64,000 bases of DNA, from NCBI GenBank assembly GCA_031771865.1, contig JASISA010000036.1, positions 372,001 through 436,000 of the forward strand. Direction: 5' to 3'. Origin of the DNA: Nothophaeocryptopus gaeumannii (taxonomy: Eukaryota > Ascomycota > Dothideomycetes > Mycosphaerellales > Mycosphaerellaceae). The notes under the pieces were generated by a model. It worked only from the letters and a program-made list of their open reading frames with translations, did not search any database and had not been told where the DNA came from. Numbering within the stretch: position 1 is the first letter of the stretch; each line of letters opens with the position of its first letter. Shown here piece by piece: positions 21,896 through 31,593 of the stretch. The position numbers were made by a program, and so were the translations under genes.

Positions 21896-22237
21896 CTGTG
21901 TTTCGCAAAAAGCCTGTCAGTCCTCGACTTTCGACGACCTAAGCGACGAGATCGCGCACCCTTATAACAGTGCAACTTCGACGAGAGGGATACTAATATA
22001 TAGCCTAAGTTTAGACAATCCACTCATTACCTCTTCTATAGGCTTTTTTACGTCGTGGAAAGGCGTAGTCTACGTATGTTCGGTTGAGCGCTTTCATAGG
22101 TCGTAGTTTCGACGTTCGTGCCGTGGAAGCAGGTTCAATGGAATATCATCAATACTAATCAAACTTGATTCAGTAGACGGCATCCTCGCGTCGCGTTGTC
22201 AAAAGTGCTGAACTGACAGGCTTTTTGCGAAACTCAG
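21896..22237. mobile_element. MITE copy B (TA-flanked, ~28-bp inverted ends)
   Basis: The 22-nt segment GTTTCGCAAAAAGCCTGTCA(GT) at 21900-21921 is repeated perfectly in inverted orientation at 22212-22233. Pairing extends imperfectly to the outer ends (CTGTG / CTCAG). TA flanks both ends (21894-21895 and 22238-22239). The 342-bp interior has no transposase frame and is AT-rich with TATATAG and TTTAGAC words. The ends resemble those at 565-848, so at least two insertions of this family lie in the window. TA target sites point to Tc1/mariner-class mobilisation. Confidence 0.85.
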
Positions 22238-23477
22238 TAAGTATGTGTGCCTCAGGCACTCACGTTCCCTTGACCACTTCTTCAGGACAAATGCAGGACA
22301 GTTCGCACGTACCTAAGTTCAGATAATACAAGGGCTTACAACAACCCTTTCTGCTTGCGTTTCAATTACCAAGCTATCCATATTGCAGACCAATGTATAG
22401 AAAGTAGGTTATGATGTTGAGACTGCCTCGGTCTGCGCCCTTGTGGACCGACCACCCCTTGCTGCTCCGATCACTTCAATACTGGCGTGGCTTCCACACC
22501 GCAGAAAGCCAACTGCAAAACAAAAGAGCTCATCGAAAGCATTTCAATCTCCGACTGTCTGATCGAGCCATCTACCCTCCTCTCCCCTTGCTGGCTCATT
22601 GCTCTGGTATCAACATCACAGACCACTCAACGGAAAGCAAAGCATGGTATCGAGAGCATCTCAACATCATACAGTCTCCCACCTACCTGTTCTCCGCTCT
22701 TCTGCCCTCGCCTGCTGGTCACTCATATCGCAAACAGCTAAATGAGAACGAAGTGTAGTCCTCAGAGCACCTCAACTTCCGACAACCTGAATTGGTCATT
22801 GTTTCTCCGTTCCACTCGCCGGCTCATTGCCCCGGTACTTGTGTCGCAGACTACACACCTGCATCTCTCCCGCACTAGGGTCAACATATGGCTCTTTTGT
22901 TGCAAAATGCTCGAAGTTCTCTGTACAGTTACTGGGATCAGGCCCATGTTGTAGAACGACCGTCCGAACTAGGCAAACGGCAGAGCTATGGACTGGAACG
23001 TCCGATCAGCAGCCTTTGGAGTTTGGCGTGAATGCTGCATATTGCATTTCAATTGTTTGCGGACGAATGAAGTTTGCTGATTTCTTCCATTCACCTGCAT
23101 CTTCGAGCAGACGTCATGTTGGGAATCGCTTTCAACAAGCAAACAGGCAAGAGATTGCTACCCCCTTTGAAGGTGGAGATATCAATGCGCGAGCTGCGGA
23201 CAAGTCGCTATCTATCACATCAGCTCAAACGTGACAACTCATAACTTCATCATTCGAGCTTACCAAGCAGGAATCTGATACCCTTCGTTTCGCACCCAGA
23301 CCAAGAACAAGCACAGCGCCCAAGCAAGCCCAGTTCACCCCCTTTGACTAACCCAAGAAGTACCACCATCCCAGGCATTCTGCTTCTACTGAAAGACTCT
23401 CTACAGGAGACACATTTTTCTACAGAAGGATCCCAAAAGGTACTCTACTGAAAGAATCTACCTAGCGAAGGTGCCCA
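22238..23477. other. Intergenic, repeat-bearing
   Basis: Apart from the degenerate tandem repeat at about 22440-22880, no gene is recognised. The 200 bp before 23478 is Pro/Ser-codon-like but has stops in all frames. Confidence 0.4.
22440..22880. repeat. Degenerate ~115-120 bp tandem repeat
   Basis: Similar blocks recur at about 22480, 22600, 22710 and 22830. Each has (A)TC(A/G)CA(G)A followed by GA(A)AGC-type words and then GAGCA(C/T)CTCAAC (seen at 22533, 22650 and 22767). The phrase GGCTCATTGC(T/C)C(T/C)GGTA recurs at 22589 and 22823. The copies are diverged and vary in length. No coding frame is kept across copies. Confidence 0.5.
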
Positions 23478-25333
23478 ATGGAAATGGACAAGTCATTTGC
23501 TAGTCGTTCAAGGCGCACGGCAAGCCTCAACGCGATGCTCGAAGACACTCGCACAAAAGAACCATCTGTCAGAAAAGCTGGTACACACCAGCGGATCATC
23601 ACGCATCAGAAATACAAAGACACCATCAAGTGGGCCGATGCCACAAAGCGCTTCAAGACTACCACCAATGACTTCAAGGAGCATGCAAGTGATGAGTATC
23701 ATGTCAGCTACCGGCAACAGGCCTGGGACGGGAACATCACACGGATGAAAGCTGCTGGACTTGATACATCAAGACTACTTGAAGATCACCATGAGTTCTG
23801 TCTACCGAACGAGTTCAGCACCAAGAACGAATTGAAGATCCACAACGCTCTGTATCTTTGTCCAATGCTCAAGACTGATGAAGAGATCGGCTCGATCATG
23901 GAGTTGGAGCAATCTACCATTTCTTCACCAGAGCTGCCTGAAGGGAATCATTTCTACTTTCGGAGCTGGAAACTCACCCCCGAGGAGCTTCGCGATGTCA
24001 TTTCTGAGATGACACATTCCGACAACGCTCATCCGGAGGTCTTGGAGTGGAAAAAGGTCGTCGATCTTTTCTCGCCTATGCCAGATGCTAAGTTTGATCT
24101 TGAAGCACCTTCAGCAATCACCATGAACGACCATGCGCAACTTGGCAGCAGGCCAGTACTTCTTGCTGAAAGTATTGAGTGACATGCCGCCCGAGGACTT
24201 CATGCAACAGATCCTGAGCCATATTCGTCCAGACTTGGCCGAGAACACCGATTGGATGATCAAGTCGGCGGAACGATCAGAGGCTATCCTCACATGCGGT
24301 CTTTGGTTTCATCGCCCTGCAGTTGACGAGGCCGGCAGAGAAGAGAATCGTGGTTCATTTTCCAGACCTTTTCTCCTCTGCATACGACATGCAAGGCCGT
24401 CCCATAGGCGTCAATGCCGAAGTCGGACGAATCGTTTTGCGATGGCAAAAGGACCCCTCTACAAAGGTTGTCGTTCGCTTCAAATGCAGACCAGCAGTTC
24501 CGTCGCTCACCGAAGTCAATGCCACCCGCTATGTCAACTTTACGGAGCATGGCATAGACATCATCGATGCTCATGGCAGTAGTTTCCGCAGGAGCGCCAC
24601 CGCTGATGCCAGCTTGCCGCGAGGGAGACTGGCCGCTAGTGAGGGCGGTTCAGAGCTTCTGGAGTTGTGGATGGCCGTTCGAGAGGCTCACGGCCATGAT
24701 GTTCCAGCGACAACGACAAGTGATGGCAACGGCGAAACGCCCAAGAATTGGAGTCATCTCAGCAAAGGCAAGGGTCTTCTTTCTTCTCAGACGAAGAGGG
24801 AGGAGCCAAAGCAGAATCGACCACCAAAAGAGAATGATGCCTTGTACTTGCTGGATGAATTCCTCAAATTGAATTTTCCAGAAGGCGGCGATTTCCGGAC
24901 GGCAGATCCTGCCATAGTGGCAAACTCCAAAGGCTCATTGCAAGCCTTTTTCAGGTTCATCGACGAACCGGAATGGCGTGATCATCCTTATGCCGCGGAA
25001 TGGCGAAAGCACTCCGGCGGTGGACCAAACACAACCAATCTCTTCGGCCGCAATCTGAGGATTCTCCGTTCATTGAAACGGGTAAAGAAGACGCGGTCGA
25101 TTGGCGGAAGGAAGTCGATAGGCGAGACATACTTCGAGTTGGGCGCTCCTGGTACGGCCGATCCAGATCCATACGGAAAGACATCAGCTGGAAGTGGGTC
25201 AGCTGATCAAGCAAAGACGAAGAAAAAGCGTGCTGCAGAAGATGACAGTGTCAGTGCAGGACCTTCGAAGAAGTCGAAGAGCGTCTACGATCTGGGGGAT
25301 GATGAGGGCGATGATGATAGCATGGTGACGTGA
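23478..25333 (+). pseudogene. Orphan protein gene split over three frames
   Basis: Three consecutive coding-looking segments occupy three different frames: 23478 to about 24140, about 24133-24300, and about 24300-25333. No credible intron links them; the required lengths modulo 3 do not match available GT/AG sites. Each change is explained by a +1 lesion, near 24135 and 24295. The first segment has KWADATKRFKTTTNDFKEHA and YFRSWKLTPEELRDVISEMT, and the middle has VLSDMPPEDFMQQILSHIRP. The last contains DEFLKLNFPEGGDFRTADP and FFRFIDEPEWRDHPYAAEWR. Its tail is basic and Ser-rich (KTKKKRAAEDDSVSAGPSKK, a bipartite NLS-like run) followed by DDEGDDDS. No known family is recognised. It may be a decaying lineage-specific gene; errors in the sequence are the alternative. 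Confidence 0.55.
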
Positions 25334-25690
25334 GGAGGGTTTTGATGGTAGGAGGACTTCATGGTGATAGGTTTGGTGGTGGGGAACGACCGCTGTCGTG
25401 CAGAAGAGAGCTTGTGGTTGCGGTGTATCGGATCTGTGTCAGGCGGGAAGAATCTCACACAGAAGACGGCCTCCACTCGAGTCTTCGAGACTGGTCGTGT
25501 CGTCGATGGATAGCTACGAATTCTGCCTCACTAAAACATGACTGCTCAGATCCTCTCCTTGTAAATCGCTTACAATCCATGCAGGCAGCTGGCGTCTTAC
25601 TCTAGACAGAGCAAGACAACACCATGTCACAGACTGTCGTTGGATCGAGTTGTCGATGAAGAAACCACTGGCTCACGCAGCAGTCAGCGG
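25334..25690. other. Flank between orphan gene and copia element
   Basis: No gene is recognised. The last five bases (AGCGG, 25686-25690) are the left copy of the element's target-site duplication. Confidence 0.5.
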
Positions 25691-25828
25691 TGTTAAAGGA
25701 GCAGTACTGAGCGCACGTGCACACGCTAGTGCAGGAGATCGAAAAGGGTCTCTAGGCGCAGGTTGTACTTAGACTTCTATAACACACTTACTCTTTCTTG
25801 CTGCCACTGCGTTCGACATATTTCAACA
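25691..25828 (+). repeat. 5' LTR of copia element
   Basis: 138 bp, begins TG and ends CA. One substitution distinguishes it from the 3' LTR. Confidence 0.95.
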
Positions 25829-25840
25829 GGTTATGAGCCC
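25829..25840 (+). other. Primer-binding site, half-tRNA(iMet) type
   Basis: GGTTATGAGCCC directly follows the 5' LTR. It is complementary to the anticodon stem-loop of initiator tRNA-Met (GGGCTCATAACC), not to a tRNA 3' end. Drosophila copia primes reverse transcription from a 5' half of tRNA-iMet in the same way. Confidence 0.7.
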
Positions 25841-26471
25841 GGCTCTGCGCTCTAATCTATGACCGTGTCGCATATGTCCAATCTTTTATAAGATGCAACA
25901 CTACGAGACTGCGATAAGAATCTCGATGCCATAGGCGACACGGCCCTGAGCGATTTCTGCCTTTTCGACGCACTCGAAACCATCACCAATCGAAAGAGCA
26001 ACATCAATTCTGTGCTCCCTCTATCTAACTCTCTGCCTCGGCTGTTTCCTGGGAGGGAACCAGAAAAAGGGTCCAGGGATTGCAGATCCTAACAGCTTCA
26101 AAAATGATGCCCAATCCGACGACCTTTTGCAAGTTTTTGAAAGCATAGCTAACCATCTTGTAGCAGGATCCCCAACGACTCCCAAGGCAGCTTGAGGACA
26201 CCGCCAGCTGAACACTGAACCTCTGAGTCATGTTCTTTGTTGGGCAGCATAGTCACCTGAAACAACTCTCCATATATATTCGGCCAAAGCGAAATGCAGG
26301 CGTTGGGCTACAATGATCGGAGCGTTCCAGATCAGCCAATAACAGCCAAAGCGAACAGTAGGGCGAGCGGTAGGGCGAGCAAGCTAGGGTATCCCTATCT
26401 TTGCCGTAACCACAACAGCCAAAGCGAACTGCAGACGCTGAGCAACGATGGTTGGAATGTTTTTCATCATT

Positions 26472-27266
26472 ATGGCTTCCACCAAAGAAGATACTATCGA
26501 GCTGCTCACCGACCCGAGCAATGGCCTGTTTGGATCAAGAAGATCACTAACAAGCTCCTCATCAAGGGATACAATCACGTGTTGCAAGCCAAGCCAACCC
26601 GCCAGGTCGGTGATGAGGAAGCTGCATTGGCAAAACGTGTGGACCTCGCTAAGAAAGACGACAAGACAGTGCAACAGGCACTCGAAGATCTCAAGACCCA
26701 TTTCAAGGGCAACACGACTAACATCTACCGTCGTGCAAAGGCAAAGTTGCTCCAGATCAGCATTGCAGATTTCGACAACAACCCTAGCAAGCTCGGGCAA
26801 GAAATTAAGAAGCTGTGGGACGACATCAAGAGACTCAGCTCGACTGGCGACGCTGCATCAGTAAATGAATCCGACCCAGGGGAGCCCTTTGTTGTCGACT
26901 GTTTTTGATTGCACTTGGCGAATCGTACCAGCCCTTCATTGTGGCCTACTTCCTCCAGCATTCCTTACTGGTGGAAGAGGGCAAGACAAAAGCCACTTTG
27001 GTCGAAGCTATTGCGGCAGCATCAAACTTCAAACCAGTCGGATCGACCGAGGTCTTTACAACAGTCACCGCAACAACAACCCCAACAAAGATAGCTATAG
27101 CGGCGACAAGCCTCGATGGCCAGAGTGCCCACATTGCAAGAAGCATCACAATCCAAAGGTCTGCTGGTTCAAGGATCACACAAGGCACCACCGTGGTTTC
27201 CAAAGCAAGGCAACAGGAAGCGTCAGCGTGCGGACAGCGAAGAAGATGACCAAGGCATTAGCGTGA
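26472..27266 (+). pseudogene. Degenerate copia gag
   Basis: The probable gag start is ATG 26472 (MASTKEDTIELLTD). Coding similarity then jumps frame near 26515 to a segment with KITNKLLIKGYNHVLQAK and TKFQG-like helices. Near 26900 it jumps frame again to LGESYQPFIVAYFLQHSLL. A CCHC-type knuckle region (CPHCKKHHNPKVCWFKDH) lies near 27125-27180 in yet another frame. At least three frame changes separate these pieces, so no Gag can be translated as one protein. The leader before it (26282-26450) contains imperfect repeats of GCCAAAGCGAA. Confidence 0.8.
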
Positions 27267-27396
27267 TGGGCATGGCAAATCAACAATCGAGTCAACAGCT
27301 AAGGCATTACATGCTAATACTTGGCTCAGCAAAGAACGCAGAAGAGGCTCCTTTGGACAAACACGCCCTTCGCACGCCTCATCTGACTGGGCACCA

Positions 27397-28362
27397 ATGC
27401 CTAGGTACAACATGGCCGCTGTGACAGACCCACACAACCTGTACAACGTATGGATCCTCGACTCAGGCGCAAACGGCCACCTTATCGGCAGAAAGGATGT
27501 GTTTATTGACCTCAAACCTGTCATTGGATCTACCTCGCGTGGCATTGGCGGCACTGAAATTACACCAATCAGTATTGGCACCATACAGCTACTTTGCAGG
27601 GTTCACGGCGGCAAGACACGCCTGCTTAGGGTTCCTGATGTTCACTACGCTCCAAATGTTGGCGCTAATCTGCTCTCTCGGCAGGCTCTGGGACAGCATT
27701 GATGGCATCCGGAAGAAGCCAAGTGGCCTCGCTATTGTCCAGGGCAAATACGAGTTCTCAGCGACATACAAGAGTGGCCTGCTGGCCCTTGATATCTGAC
27801 TAGCCGACGATCTCGACGCCTACACCGCCTACAGTACAAAGTCGCGGCTATGGCATGAACGGATGGGCCATTTGAGCGACGACAGCCTTAACAAGCTGTT
27901 TGACATGGTAGATGGCATGCACCACTTCAAGCCGGATGGCGACTGTCGCTGTAAAGGCTGTGTTAAGGGCAGGATGAAGTCAAGACCGCACCGGGGTCAG
28001 ATACGTCAGGCCACCACACGAACGATGTTATCCACTCAGATATCGCTGGCCCAGTGGATCCTCCAGGCTTCGATGGATCACGCTATTTCATCACTGTTTT
28101 GGACGGCTATGACCACTGCGCAGAGGTCGTGCCACTACGACAGCGCTCTGAAGGACCTAGCACGCTGATCAACTATATGCTCCGTAATGTCCGGCCAGAG
28201 CTGCCCTTCCGGCACATTCACTTCGACAGGGCCGGTGAGAACCGATCAAACGAGCTGGCAGCATTTGCCTACGACCACGGCATTATCCTTGAATACACGG
28301 ACACAGAGCAACATTAAGCTAACGGATATGCTGAGGTCCTCAACAACAAACTCGAGGATCGA
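27397..28362 (+). pseudogene. Degenerate copia protease-integrase region
   Basis: The protease has the DSGA active site (WILDSGANGHLIG, about 27450). A frame change follows before KPSGLAIVQGKYEF, and a TGA interrupts at 27797-27799. The GAG-pre-integrase zinc motif includes WHERMGHLSDDSLNKL and CRCKGCVKGRMK (HHCC type). After another frame change the integrase core shows HSDIAGP (first Asp), YFITVLDGYDHCAEV (second Asp region) and HFDRAGENRSNEL (Glu region). A TAA stops it at 28315-28317, just before the ANGYAEVLNNKLEDR part. Non-functional as it stands. Confidence 0.85.
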
Positions 28363-28365
28363 CTA

Positions 28366-30192
28366 ATGCCAACAATGCTAACAGCTGGCCTGGATCCGAG
28401 ATACTGGCCTCAGGTGTTGCAGTTTGGCATTGCCTACCTCCGTGACCGCTCTCCACATGCCCGACTGGACTGCACGCCGTATGAGAAGCGTACAGGCCTG
28501 CGCCCAAACCTTGCCAACGTCCGCAAGATTGGCAGTGTTGCTACCATGTTGAAGCCGTCAGCAAAGCGGAAGCGGCATGTTGTTGCTCCAGCCAAGACAG
28601 AAGACGCACAGTTGCTCGGTTTCAAAAGCAACTCTACTTACATTGTCACGACTGGCTCCACTAGCTGGACGGAACGTACGAATCTCGTGTTTAGCGAACA
28701 GTGTGGCCCTGCGCCACCTACAAAAGAACCTGAGACTGCCGAGTCAGGGGGGCACGATATCGAGACTCAGACAGTCTCAGACACAGAGAGCGAGGATACA
28801 ACAACGCCAGCTCCTCCGGACCCTCCAAGACAACAACAGCGCCGCCTGTATGACTGGCAACCCGTCACGCCTGAAGAAGAGCAACAACCCCATGACCTTG
28901 GCGCAAGACTGGACGAGAGCCATATTATCGAAGGAAAGCGACTACGCAAGACCAAGCAATTCCACATGGTATTCCATGCAGTTATGGCATTCAATCTCGC
29001 AAACCAGTACGCCGACTGGATCCTCAATGAGCCACGCACTATCGAAGAAGCTCAGGCAAGGTTTGACTGGTCCAAATGGAACAAAGCGACTGATGCCGAG
29101 TACGAATCATTGCGCAAGAACAAGACTTGGCGACTGAAGAAACGCTCGCTGATTAATGGAAAGATACTCAAAGGGAAGTGGGTCTTTAAGATCAAACTCA
29201 ACGCCGATGGATCAATCAACAAGTACAAGGCCCGCTGGGTAGTACGTGGATTCGAGCAACAAGAGGGCAGTGACTACAACGAGGTCTTTGCACCAACCGT
29301 GAAGCCTATGAGCTACAAGATTTTGTTTGCTCTATCGGCTGCACGAGGATGGCGAATTGATCAAATGGACGTCAACACAGCTTTCCTTTACGGCAATATT
29401 GACGAAGAAGTGTACGTCGAACAACCACACGGCTACGAAGAAGGCGACGACATGGTCTGCTCGCTTCTGAAGGCGTTATATGGTCTCAAGCAATCACCTC
29501 GGATCTGGTACAAGACGCTGTCTGAGTTCCTTGTTTCCATCGGTTTCACTGCGCTGGCTTCCGACATGGCAGTGTTTGTCAAAGGGAGTACCATTGTGGC
29601 AGTCTATGTAGACGACTTGCTCGTTATTGGACCGGATGATGCTCAAATCGAGGAAACCAAAGGTGCCCTGAGCAGGCGGTTCAATATGACTGATCTCAGG
29701 CCCTGCTACTCTTATCTTGGCATGACAGTAAGGCGTGACTGGAAGAAACGCACCATTTGTCTCGGACAGAGAGCTTACATTCAGCGCTTCTTGGAACAGC
29801 ACGGGTTCTGGAGTGATGGGCGTGTAGGTACAACAGACACGCCTATGATGACTACCAACAAAATGGAACCTGCACCAGACGGCTACCAAGCACCTGATGA
29901 ACTACGCCAGCGATATCAAAGCGCTGTTGGATCGCTGATGTACGCTATGCTTGGAACGAGGCCAGACATCGCCTACGCAGTCTCGGTTGTGAGCCGTTTT
30001 TCAGCAAATCCAACTGAGGAACACTGGACAGCAGTTAAGCGAATTATGCGGTACCTCCGGAGCACGATAGATTACGAGCTAGTCTTCAACGACCACTTTG
30101 GCAAGCTCACTGGGTTCACCGATGCCAGCTGGGGTGACGACGCATCAAAAGATCAACATCAGGCTATCTGTTCAGTATCGGCAGTGCCGTGA
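28366..30192 (+). pseudogene. Copia reverse transcriptase segment (long open part)
   Basis: The longest intact piece of the element (608 codons). After the integrase C-terminus come the RT hallmarks: KWVFKIKLNADGSINKYKAR, QMDVNTAFLYGNIDEEVY, LLKALYGLKQSPRIWYK and the catalytic VAVYVDDLLVIG. The GTRPDIAYAVSVVSRF motif marks the connection to RNase H. The frame is lost near 30160, where the RNase H domain begins. No separate start is expected, because in an intact element this is part of a single Pol polyprotein. Confidence 0.9.
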
Positions 30193-30575
30193 TATCTTGG
30201 CAATCAAAGCGTCAGCCAACGGTGGCATTGTCAACCTGTGAAGCCGAGCTTGTCGGACAGACACAAGCGGCTAAGGAAGCGATATGGCTGCAAGACTTAC
30301 TCCGAGAGCTTGGGCACGAACAGCTTGGCGCCACTGTGATCTATGGTGACAATGCCGGAGCAGTGGCACTCAGCCGAAACCCTCGATATCACAGCCGTAC
30401 AAAACATATCGGCATTCAGCACGCCTGGCAACGCGAGAAGGTTGACGAGGGCGTCATTGACGTTCAGTGGATTGAGACCAAGAAGCAGACAGCAGATGGT
30501 CTAACCAAACCCCTACCAAAAGAGGCATTCGCTGGGTTCAGACATTCACTTGGGCTAAGAAAGGCTACCATGTGA
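30189..30575 (+). pseudogene. Copia RNase H segment
   Basis: Reads ISWQSKRQPTVALSTCEAEL (catalytic Glu), GDNAGAVALSRNPRYHSRTKH and HIGIQHAWQREKV, the standard copia RNase HI end. It is offset by one frame from the RT segment. Stop at 30573-30575. A purine tract (GAGCGAGGGGGGA, ending at 30754) serves as polypurine tract before the 3' LTR. Confidence 0.88.
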
Positions 30576-30754
30576 TCAGACGTTCGAAGCCTACTATTGG
30601 CCAGTAGTGGACGCGCAGCAACATCCAAGATGGAAAGGGCAGAAGCGCATGGTCCAGCAGCGGTCAGTTGGGGAAAGGACGACGGTCGAGGTAAGAGCCT
30701 GAGGCAACAAGAGAAGTCATTCATTTACAAGCCGGTATGCCGAGCGAGGGGGGA

Positions 30755-30892
30755 TGTTAAAGGAGCAGTACTGAGCGCACGTGCACACGCTAGTGCAGGA
30801 GATCAAAAAGGGTCTCTAGGCGCAGGTTGTACTTAGACTTCTATAACACACTTACTCTTTCTTGCTGCCACTGCGTTCGACATATTTCAACA
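30755..30892 (+). repeat. 3' LTR of copia element
   Basis: 138 bp, one mismatch to the 5' LTR. Followed by the right target duplication AGCGG at 30893-30897. Confidence 0.95.
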
Positions 30893-31168
30893 AGCGGAGT
30901 TGTGAGGCAAGGAGTATAAGGCTGACTCATGGTTTGGCAGAATCTGCTTGTGATATTGTTCGAGTTGCAATAGATGCACCAATCTTGAAGAGACATGTTG
31001 GCATTGAGCTCGCTCTCGATCGCTACTTGTGCTGACCCTGCCGTCTAGCTATGAGTTGTAGGGTAATAATATAATTAGCTGTCTTCACCCAACTTTCATC
31101 GAATTGCAGCAACAACAGCTCAATCAGAAGTTCCTCATTGGTTTAGTGGTTAGAATTTCCGCTTGTCA

Positions 31169-31184
31169 TTCATTTAGGATGCAT
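31169..31184 (+). other. Canonical tRNA intron (16 nt)
   Basis: Lies between position 37 (A) and 38 (C) of the tRNA-Asp, where the tRNA-splicing endonuclease cuts. Its removal leaves a seven-base anticodon loop. Confidence 0.8.
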
Positions 31185-31197
31185 CGCGGGAGACCTG

Positions 31198-31251
31198 GCA
31201 AGTATAAAACATTCCGAAAAGGCACAAGGACCACTGCTAACAGCCGAACAG
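31198..31251 (+). other. 54-nt spliceosomal-intron-like insert in tRNA T-stem
   Basis: Begins GCAAGTATAAAAC, contains CTGCTAACAG and ends GAACAG. That is a GC-AG donor with the GCAAGT consensus, a perfect fungal branch site (GCTAAC) about 14 nt before the end, and an AG acceptor. Exact excision restores CTGGG TTCGATT CCCAG. The exon bases CCTG (31194-31197) and CAGG (31249-31252) could also pair across the insert. Confidence 0.7.
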
Positions 31252-31273
31252 GGTTCGATTCCCAGATGGGGAG

Positions 31274-31593
31274 CATTCAGCTCAGCTTCAGTTCAGCTTG
31301 GAGCTTATCGTTTTGTACTTCCATCGTACGGGTAGACAGCAGAGCTTGGAGTGCTGTTATCTTTTTGCAGTTCGTGGATGTGCGCGGAAAGGCGGGGGCA
31401 CTGGGGACGAGACGGCCTTCGCTTCGGGAACGACGGGACCGAGTTAGGACCGAGGCTTTTGAGACAACGACAACAACTGAGAGACGACCATCAGCATCGG
31501 TATTGATCGATGTATCATGTTCTGAAAGGTATTGACTGAGTCCAGGATATTTTGCTTTCAGTCATGTGCCTGGTCCGTGCACCGCTTCGGTCT
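31274..31593. other. Intergenic, no gene recognised
   Basis: Between the tRNA-Asp gene and the convergent small membrane-protein gene. No clear TTTT terminator directly after the tRNA; the nearest T runs are CGTTTTGT (about 31310) and CTTTTTG (about 31360). Confidence 0.4.

Larger units (their letters stand above)
25691..30892 (+). mobile_element. Ty1/copia LTR retrotransposon (complete ends, defective)
   Basis: A 5202-bp element with 138-bp LTRs starting TGTTAAAGGAGC and ending TTTCAACA. It is flanked by a perfect 5-bp direct repeat AGCGG (25686-25690 and 30893-30897). The LTRs differ at one site (GATCG versus GATCA), so insertion is recent on an LTR clock. Domain order gag, protease, integrase, RT, RNase H identifies the copia (Pseudoviridae-type) order. 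The coding region is nevertheless broken by several frameshifts and stops (see the parts below). Transcription is plus strand. It sits 239 bp upstream of a tRNA-Asp gene. Confidence 0.95.
31132..31273 (+). tRNA. tRNA-Asp(GTC) with canonical intron and a second insert in the T-arm
   Basis: The acceptor stem is TCCTCAT (31132-31138) pairing with ATGGGGA (31266-31272); G73 is at 31273. D-arm region GTTTAGTGGTTAGAAT and anticodon stem TCCGC/GCGGG with loop TTGTCA..C give anticodon GTC at 31165-31167. A 16-nt intron (31169-31184) sits one base 3' of the anticodon, the normal nuclear position. The T-arm reads CTG then GG TTCGATT CCCAG only if the 54-nt insert 31198-31251 is removed. The stem is then perfect (CTGGG/CCCAG). 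The B box (GGTTCGATTCC) is intact downstream of the insert, and no TTTT run lies inside the gene. Identity is clear; whether it yields mature tRNA is not. Confidence 0.8.

Noticed and set aside
31104..31535. 143-codon plus-strand frame
   Set aside because: Covers the tRNA-Asp gene; frame is fortuitous.
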